Source of the DNA: Aureococcus anophagefferens
Taxonomy: Eukaryota; Sar; Pelagophyceae; Pelagomonadales; Pelagomonadaceae
Length of the DNA: 30,926 nt
Reading direction: 5' to 3'
Assembly: GCF_000186865.1 (NCBI RefSeq)
Contig: NW_008705578.1
Span: 61,215-92,140 of the forward strand
Positions 26,369 through 30,926 of the stretch are shown here, piece after piece. The position numbers and the translations under genes were made by a program. Numbering within the stretch: position 1 is the first letter of the stretch; every line of letters begins with the position of its first letter. Under the pieces are notes generated by a model that was not told the DNA's origin, did no database searches, and was given only the letters and a program-made list of their open reading frames with translations.

Positions 26369-29300
26369 TTAGAGGTCCTCGAGCTGGAGGTCCTCGAGCT
26401 GGGGCCGGGGCGCGGCGCGGACGGGGTCGCGGCGGCGGTCGTCGTCGCGGCGGGGCGCGCCGCCGAGGGGCTCGACCGCGTCGCGCTCGCGCGCGGACTC
26501 GCGGTCGGCCCTGGCCCGCTTCTTCTCCGCGATGAGGAGCTTGTACTTCTGCTGGTACTCGCGGATGGGCCGCTCGCCGCCGAGCTGGCGCTTCACCTCC
26601 TTCCAGACCGCGCCGTACCAGTCGCTCTGGCGCGTGGACCCGGCCTCGCGCGCGCGCTTGTACGCGTCGGCGACGACGACCTTGAGGCGCCGCACCTCCG
26701 CGTCCGTCCAGTGGAGGCCGCTCGGCGGCGTCCCCGGGTCCGGCGCGGGCGCGTCGTCGGCCGCGCGGCGCGGCGCGCGCGCGTCGTCGGGCGCCGCGCG
26801 CCGCGGCGGCGGCCCGTCGTCGGCGCGCGGCGCGTCCGCCTCGGGCCGCTCGGGGCCGTCGGGCCGCTCGGGGCCGTCGGGCCGCGGCGGCCGCGTGCGC
26901 CCGAAGGCCGGGCGGCCCATGCCGCGGCCGTTGACGCTCTCGCGGGCCCAGGCGTCGGGCGCGCGGATCGGCGCGTCCGGCGAGCCCGCGGCGCGGGCGT
27001 CCGGCGCGGGCGACACGGCCGCGGGCCGCTCCGGCGGCGCGCCGTCGTCGGGGCTCGCGGGCGCGGGCGACCGCCGGAAGCGGCGGCTGCCGGACCGCTC
27101 CTTGGGCGGCGACTCCGGCGGCGACCTGCGGCGAGCGAGGGTGAGACGCGACGTTCGAGGCTTTTCGTCGACGCGGCGAGGCGACTGCGTCTTCGCGAGG
27201 CCCTCGAGGGGCGCCGCGCGCGGCGACGCGGGCGACCGGCGGCGCCGCGGGTCGTCGGCGCCGCGGCGGTGGCTCCGCGCGCCGCCCGGCGACGGCAGGC
27301 TCGACGCCGCGGAGCTCGAGGACCTGTGTGCAAATCACATCTTCAACCCGACTTCAATGTGCGCGTATTCGAATCTTTCGACACAAGCTCTTTGGCTTTG
27401 CTTCGAGAACTCGACGAGAGCAATCGATTCGTCCAAAAATCAGCCGAATCGACTTCGATTTGACCGAGCTAGAGATTTCTGAAGTTTGGCCCCGACGTCC
27501 CAGCTCACTGGTTGATTTCCACACTGTCGAGGACTCGTCGAGGGACGGGCCGAGCAGCGCGGCGACGCGCGACGCGTCGTAGCCGCGGCCGCGGTCGCCG
27601 CTCCGGGGCGGGCTCGCGGCGGACTCGGGCGAGCTGAGGCCGTCGCGGAGCCGCGCGCGCGCGCGCGACGGGCTCGGGAGCTTGCCCGAGCCGCTGCCCG
27701 AGCTCGACGGCGGCGACGACCGCGCGGGCGCCGCGGGCGCCGCGGCGGCCGCGCCGAGGAAGCGCGGCGGCGACGGCCGGTTCGCCTTGCCGAGGCGCGG
27801 CGGGCTCGCGTCCCAGTCGCTGTCCGCGTTGCTCAGCGCGTCCTCGGGGTCGTCGAGCCAGGGCCGCGGCTCGTCGTCGGGGCTCGACCGCCGCGGCGGC
27901 GGCAGGCGGTGCCTCCCGCCGCGCGACGCGTCGCTCTCGTCCTCGAAGCCGTCGCTGTAGGACCCCGCCGCGTCCTCGACGGGCGTCGGCCGCCGCGGCG
28001 GCGAGTCGCCGCCGTCGCCGGCGAAGGCCGGCGGCCGGCCGTCCGGCGACGGCCGGCGGCGCAGGTCCGGCGGCGGCTTCGCGCGGCGCGGCGGCGGCGC
28101 GGCCTCGGGCCGGGCGTCGAAGGTCGCGAGGCGCGTCGCCGCCTTGTGCTCCGGCTCGCCGCGGCGGCCCGACGGCGGGTTCGGGACCTTGGCGTCGATG
28201 GGCGCGAACTCGAAGAGCTTCGGCGGGCTCCCGTCGTCGGGCGGCGGCATGAAGCCGCCGGCGAAGTTGTAGGAGAAGCGGCTCGACGGGTCGCAGCGCG
28301 CCTTGGCCGCGGCCCGCGGCGACGGCCGGCCCGCGGGCTCCTTGAGCGCCGGCGCCTTCGTCGGCGGCGGCGGGCTCGACGCCGCGGACCGCGCGGGCGC
28401 GGGCGCCTTCTCCGCGAGCGGCGGCGCGCGCTCGATGGGCGGCGCCACGGTGTCGGGCCGCGCCGCGTAGGCCGACTTGAGGAAGCCGTCGTCGAGCGCC
28501 GCCGCCGCGCCGGGCCGCGCCGCCGGGTTGAGCTGGAGGAGCCGCTCCGCGAAGTCCAGCGCGGGCCGCCACCGGTCGCCCCGCGGCGCGTCGAGCTTCG
28601 CGCCGAAGGCCGCCACGGCCCGCGCGAGCTTCGGCGGCTCGCGCCGCCGGCAGCTCTCCTCGCGGGGCTTGAGCCGCAGCTTCGTCGCGAGGCGGCAGCC
28701 CTCGGCCCAGCCGACGCTCCACGGGTTGCCCCGGAGGTGGAAGACGCGGTGCACGAGGTCGACCTCCGAGCTCGCCGGGAACAGGGGCCGCCCGCCGTTG
28801 ACGAGCTCCGCCAGCACGGCCCCGGCGGCCCAGACGTCCGCGGGCGACGAGTAGACCGGCGACCGGAGCGCGTTCTCGGGCGCGCGGTACCTGGCGGTAG
28901 AAATCTTCAACCCGACGTCAATCATCGACCGTTTGCTTCGAGCGCCATCGACGCGTCCAAACATCGGCCGAATCGATGCCGCCGAGATCCGAAGTTCGGC
29001 CCCGACGTCCCGGCGGTCGGATGCCGCGCGGCGCGGCGCCACCGCGTCGACACGTAGTCCGTGTAGGGCGGCGCCGACCGCAGCTCCCGCGCGCAGCCGA
29101 GGTCCGCGAGCTTGACGGTGCGCGACGCGTCGCGGCACACGAGGCAGTTCTCGGGCTTGACGTCGCGGTGGAAGAAGCCCCGGCGGTGCATGTGCGCGAG
29201 GCCCGCGAGGACGTCGCGGAGCACGGACGCGGCGCGCCGCTCGTCGTCGTGGTACTCCGCCGGCGCCTCGCGCATGGCGTCGTAGAGGTTGCCGCCGTCG

Positions 29301-29575
29301 ACGAACTCCATGACGATGAACACGGACCCGTCGGCCTTGGCGTGGATGACCTCCCTCAGCGCGACGACGTTGCGGTGCGCGCCGCCGCCCTTCTGGCACT
29401 TGTGGAGGGACGCGACCTCGCGCTGCTGCAGGCACTCGTTCCAGGACCGGAAGCGCCGCGTGATGTGCTTGATGGCCACGGTCTCGCCATTCTTCGTGGC
29501 CTTGACGACGCTCCCGAAGGCGCCCTGGCCCAGGAGCTTGATGATGCTGTAGCCGTAGCTCTCGCAGGCCGCCAT
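26369..29575 (-). CDS. RCK-family (MAK/ICK/LF4-type) Ser/Thr kinase with long tail and Myb/SANT-like C-terminus
   Basis: The exon model is 29040-29575, 27535-28890 and 26369-27323 (948 residues, fully in frame), or 928 if the 60-nt intron 27126-27185 is also removed. Kinase marks: GQGAFGS (16-22), VAIK with Lys36, FRSWNECLQQREV typical of RCK kinases, HRDVKPEN (136-143), DLG in place of DFG (158-160), the dual-phosphorylation motif TDY (172-174) in PPYTDYVSTRW, then YRAPE after the first intron. PPYTDYVSTRWYRAPE is diagnostic of MAK/ICK/MOK kinases, which restrict cilium/flagellum length (LF4 in Chlamydomonas). The tail is Pro/Ser/Arg-rich, probably disordered. Near the C-terminus, GLHWTDAEVRRLK..WYGAVWKEVKRQLGG resembles a Myb/SANT or trihelix DNA-binding fold, an unusual partner for this kinase family. 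Role is inferred from family. Confidence 0.82.
27126..27185 (-). mobile_element. Possible 60-nt introner-type intron in the kinase tail
   Basis: On the coding strand the stretch starts GTCGCCTC, ends CTCGCTCGCCGCAG and is followed by GTCGCCGC, a 7-of-8 direct repeat. Its interior is AT-richer than the flanks. Its length is divisible by three and it has no in-frame stop, so it could be spliced or translated. The footprint favours an intron. Confidence 0.45.
27316..27534 (-). mobile_element. Introner element forming an intron in the kinase tail
   Basis: The element at 27324-27526 (203 bp) is flanked by a perfect 8-bp direct repeat GTCCTCGA (27527-27534 and 27316-27323). Its termini are inverted repeats, CAGTGTGGAAATCA and the complement CTGTGTGCAAATCA. 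The intron is 27324-27534 (211 nt). Its GT donor lies in the upstream target duplication and its ACACAG acceptor is the element end. Splicing restores LDESSSSAASS with exact phase. The interior shares TCGTCCAAAAATCAGCCG (27429-27446) with the element in the PC-esterase-like gene, but lies in the opposite orientation relative to transcription. Confidence 0.9.
28883..29039 (-). mobile_element. Introner element forming the kinase-domain intron (GC donor)
   Basis: The intron is 28891-29039 (149 nt). The downstream flank is GTACCGCG (28883-28890). The upstream counterpart is GCGCCGCG (29032-29039), a 6-of-8 match. Using its first two bases, GC, as donor yields the canonical STRWYRAPE. A GT three bases earlier (29042) would delete the invariant-type Trp. 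The interior shares ATCTTCAACCCGAC, a TTTGCTTCGAG block and GGCCCCGACGTCCC with the 27324-27526 element. Confidence 0.78.
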
Positions 29576-29736
29576 CGTTCTTCGTCGCGGGGTGCGTGAA
29601 CTTGGGGGGGCCCTTGTGCGACGCTCCCGGCCGGGCCCCGCTGCTAGCTTCGGGCCCGGACCATCGGTTTAATTTGAAGGCTGCCCGACGAGAGGAGGCG
29701 GACGCCGAAGATACGCCCTGCTCCACGAGGCTCAAC
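29576..29736. promoter_or_regulatory. Divergent intergenic region (161 bp)
   Basis: This gap lies between the kinase start (29575, minus) and the plus-strand start at 29737. It holds a short AT-richer stretch (gtttaatttgaagg, 29667-29680). No known motif was identified. Confidence 0.3.
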
Positions 29737-30926
29737 ATGGGCGTGAATGGCGTCGCGGCCGTCCGCGTCGATCGCGAGGAGGTTGTTGTCGGCTTCGTCG
29801 TCTGTCGCATCTCCCTGGCTCGCGGCCCCGGGCGCGCAGGAGATCCGCGGCGCCGCACCTGCATGCTCATGAACGAGCCACCGCTCCCCGAAGCCGTCGC
29901 CAACGCGGTTGTGGCAGACTCTTTGCCTCTCGGCGCCGGCGCGTCGCTCGGCGCCGGGGCGCCCCCACTCCTGTCGCCCTCAGCGCTCGTCTCCCAGCCC
30001 GGGCGCACGGTCCTCCCCGAGGGCACGAGCCTCGAGCAGGCTTCGGGCGTGGACCGCCTCCTCCGCACGTCGCCGAGCGATCCGATCCTGCCGGGCTTGG
30101 GCGAGCCGTCGCTCGGCGGCCCGAGCCTCGGGGGGCTCGGCGGGTTGGGCGGCGTCTCGCTCACGGGCGGCGTCCTCGGCGGCCTCGGCTCGCTCGCGCC
30201 GGCGCAGCCCGTCGCGTCGCCGGGCCTCAATCCGCTGGCCCAGTCGCAGTCGTTCCAGCAGCAGCTCAGCGGCTCGGATCCGGCGCTCTCGGCGCTCGGC
30301 GGCCTCGGCGCCGTCGGCCACAACGCGCCCTCGGCGGTCAATCTGCCTCCGGGCGTCACGGGCCACGGCGGCGGTCCGCGACCTGCGCCGAAATCTTCGC
30401 GGCTCCGACCAAACTTCAAAACTCCCGAGCTCGGTCGAATCGAAGTCGTTCTTGAACCCCCTCGGTGCACAGGCAACGGCATGAGCGGCCCCGGCTACGG
30501 CCCGACGCTGCTGAGCGTCGGCGTGCGCCAGCGCCTCGACGGCGGCGCCCTGCAAGCTTTGGCGGAGCTCGAGACGCCCGAGGCCGACGCCATCGCCGTG
30601 CGCCTCGAGCAGGCGGGCGCGTCGGTGCGCAATCCGAGCGCCTACGTGCACCGGGCCGTCAACAACGCGCGGCGGCGCGGCACGGTCACGCCCCGCGTGC
30701 AAATCAAATCTTCAACACGACTTCAATGCGCGCGTGTTCGATCGTTTCGACGCGAGCCGGCCCCGCAGGTCATGCCCAACGGCGGCGGCGGCGGCCACGC
30801 GCCGGCGCCCCACGGCGGCGGCCAGCCGAGCGCCCTCGACGCGAACGCGCTCACGGCGCTCCAGGAGCTGCCCGCGGCCGCCGCGGCCGCGATCCTCGAC
30901 GAGCTCGCGTCCAAGGGCGCGGGCGG
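29737..30926 (+). CDS. Gly/Leu-rich protein with repeated helical segments (3' end beyond window)
   Basis: The model is 29737-30361, 30473-30684, 30769 to the right edge, in frame throughout. The ATG at 29737 has A at -3 and G at +4; ATGs at 29863 and 29869 are alternatives, and the residues before them look less protein-like. The N-terminal part is a low-complexity Leu/Gly/Ser/Pro stretch with LGGL and GGVLGGLGSL repeats. Then come helical segments of one kind: ALQALAELETPEADAIAVRL followed by VRNPSAYVHRAVNNARR, and again ALTALQELPAAAAAAILDEL at the right edge. I recognise the repeat as a pattern but not as a named domain. The second and third exons are joined over an introner element. Function is unknown; an RNA- or protein-binding scaffold is only a guess. 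Confidence 0.62.
   Translation, partial: MGVNGVAAVRVDREEVVVGFVVCRISLARGPGRAGDPRRRTCMLMNEPPLPEAVANAVVADSLPLGAGASLGAGAPPLLSPSALVSQPGRTVLPEGTSLEQASGVDRLLRTSPSDPILPGLGEPSLGGPSLGGLGGLGGVSLTGGVLGGLGSLAPAQPVASPGLNPLAQSQSFQQQLSGSDPALSALGGLGAVGHNAPSAVNLPPGVTGHGGGPRPAPKSSRLRPNFKTPELGRIEVVLEPPRCTGNGMSGPGYGPTLLSVGVRQRLDGGALQALAELETPEADAIAVRLEQAGASVRNPSAYVHRAVNNARRRGTVTPRVQIKSSTRLQCARVRSFRREPAPQVMPNGGGGGHAPAPHGGGQPSALDANALTALQELPAAAAAAILDELASKGAG
30362..30480 (+). mobile_element. Introner element forming an intron in the Gly/Leu-rich gene
   Basis: The 8-mers GCCACGGC (30362-30369) and GCAACGGC (30473-30480) match at 7 of 8 positions and flank the element. With GC as donor and CAG (30470-30472) as acceptor, the intron is 30362-30472 (111 nt) and gives VTGNGMSGPGYGP. 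A GT at 30374 is a second phase-compatible donor. On the reverse strand the interior has CGACTTCGATTCGACCGAGC and TTTGAAGTTTGG, shared with the plus-strand reading of the 27324-27526 element. Confidence 0.72.
30685..30776 (+). mobile_element. Short introner element forming a second intron in the Gly/Leu-rich gene
   Basis: Direct repeats GTCACGCC (30685-30692) and GTCATGCC (30769-30776) match at 7 of 8. The intron is 30685-30768 (84 nt), from the GT in the first repeat to the element-end CAG. Its interior starts GTGCAAATCAAATCTTCAAC and has GACTTCAATGCGCGCGT, nearly identical to one end of the 27324-27526 element. Here that end is 5' in the intron, whereas in the kinase it is 3'. It looks like an internally deleted family member. 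Confidence 0.8.

Noticed and set aside
27354..30482. A 1042-codon minus-strand frame running from the Gly/Leu-rich gene into the kinase
   Set aside because: Only its downstream part is the real second kinase exon. The upstream part is a shadow of kinase exon 1 and of the divergent gene; the splice model explains the frame change.
29980..30702. A 240-codon minus-strand frame opposite the Gly/Leu-rich gene
   Set aside because: It is Arg/Ala-rich without domains and ignores the splice footprints, which fit only the plus strand.

Overview
The window reads as nuclear DNA of a compact, very GC-rich eukaryotic alga. The best fit is a stramenopile of the Aureococcus (pelagophyte) type; this is inferred from gene families, gene density and intron style, not from a database match. 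There are no bacterial operons, no rRNA and no convincing tRNA. Short introns, good Kozak-type starts (ACCATGG), signal peptides and the domain set (MYND, RING, Sel1, ADAM-type proteases, EF-hand arrays, an RCK/MAK-type kinase) all point to a eukaryote.

Layout. (1) 1-5341, minus: a giant intronless gene, cut by the left edge, with an N-terminal MGxxxS myristoylation-type start, two cyclic-nucleotide-binding domains and at least 18 EF-hand loops in a 672-bp (224-residue) tandem array. (2) 5564-6611, plus: a SAP-like start, a frame break, then a zinc-finger/HNH-like ORF. (3) 6612-9164, minus: a LYPLAL1-type serine esterase and an F-box-like/WD40 protein. (4) 9372-15258, minus: two tandem secreted ADAM-like metalloprotease/disintegrin genes. 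(5) 15619-20824, minus: four tandem MYND-RING-Sel1 genes, each followed by the same decayed C-terminal coding relic. The third gene is a chimera made by unequal crossover. (6) 20825-21424: an AT-richer island without a gene. (7) 21425-24494, minus: a type I membrane protein and a secreted PC-esterase-like protein, both multi-exon. (8) 24682-26169, plus: an unrecognised basic protein. (9) 26369-29575, minus: an RCK-family (MAK/ICK/LF4-type) kinase with a long tail and a Myb/SANT-like C-terminus. (10) 29737 to the right edge, plus: a Gly/Leu-rich protein with repeated helical segments.

The most striking theme is how introns arose here. Five introns in three genes are copies of one AT-richer element family. 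Each is flanked by an 8-bp direct repeat whose first two bases serve as the 5' splice donor (GT or GC). The element's own end supplies the CAG acceptor. Removing the intron restores an uninterrupted reading frame, and the family works as an intron in both orientations. Shorter GC-rich introns in the same genes carry eroded versions of the same footprint. This is the signature of introner elements, DNA-transposon-like intron makers already known from such algae. The spliced models reported here keep frame end to end, which is strong internal support.

Most genes are unrelated neighbours rather than a pathway. Local tandem duplication (EF-hand units, ADAM pair, MYND array) and intron gain are the main forces visible.
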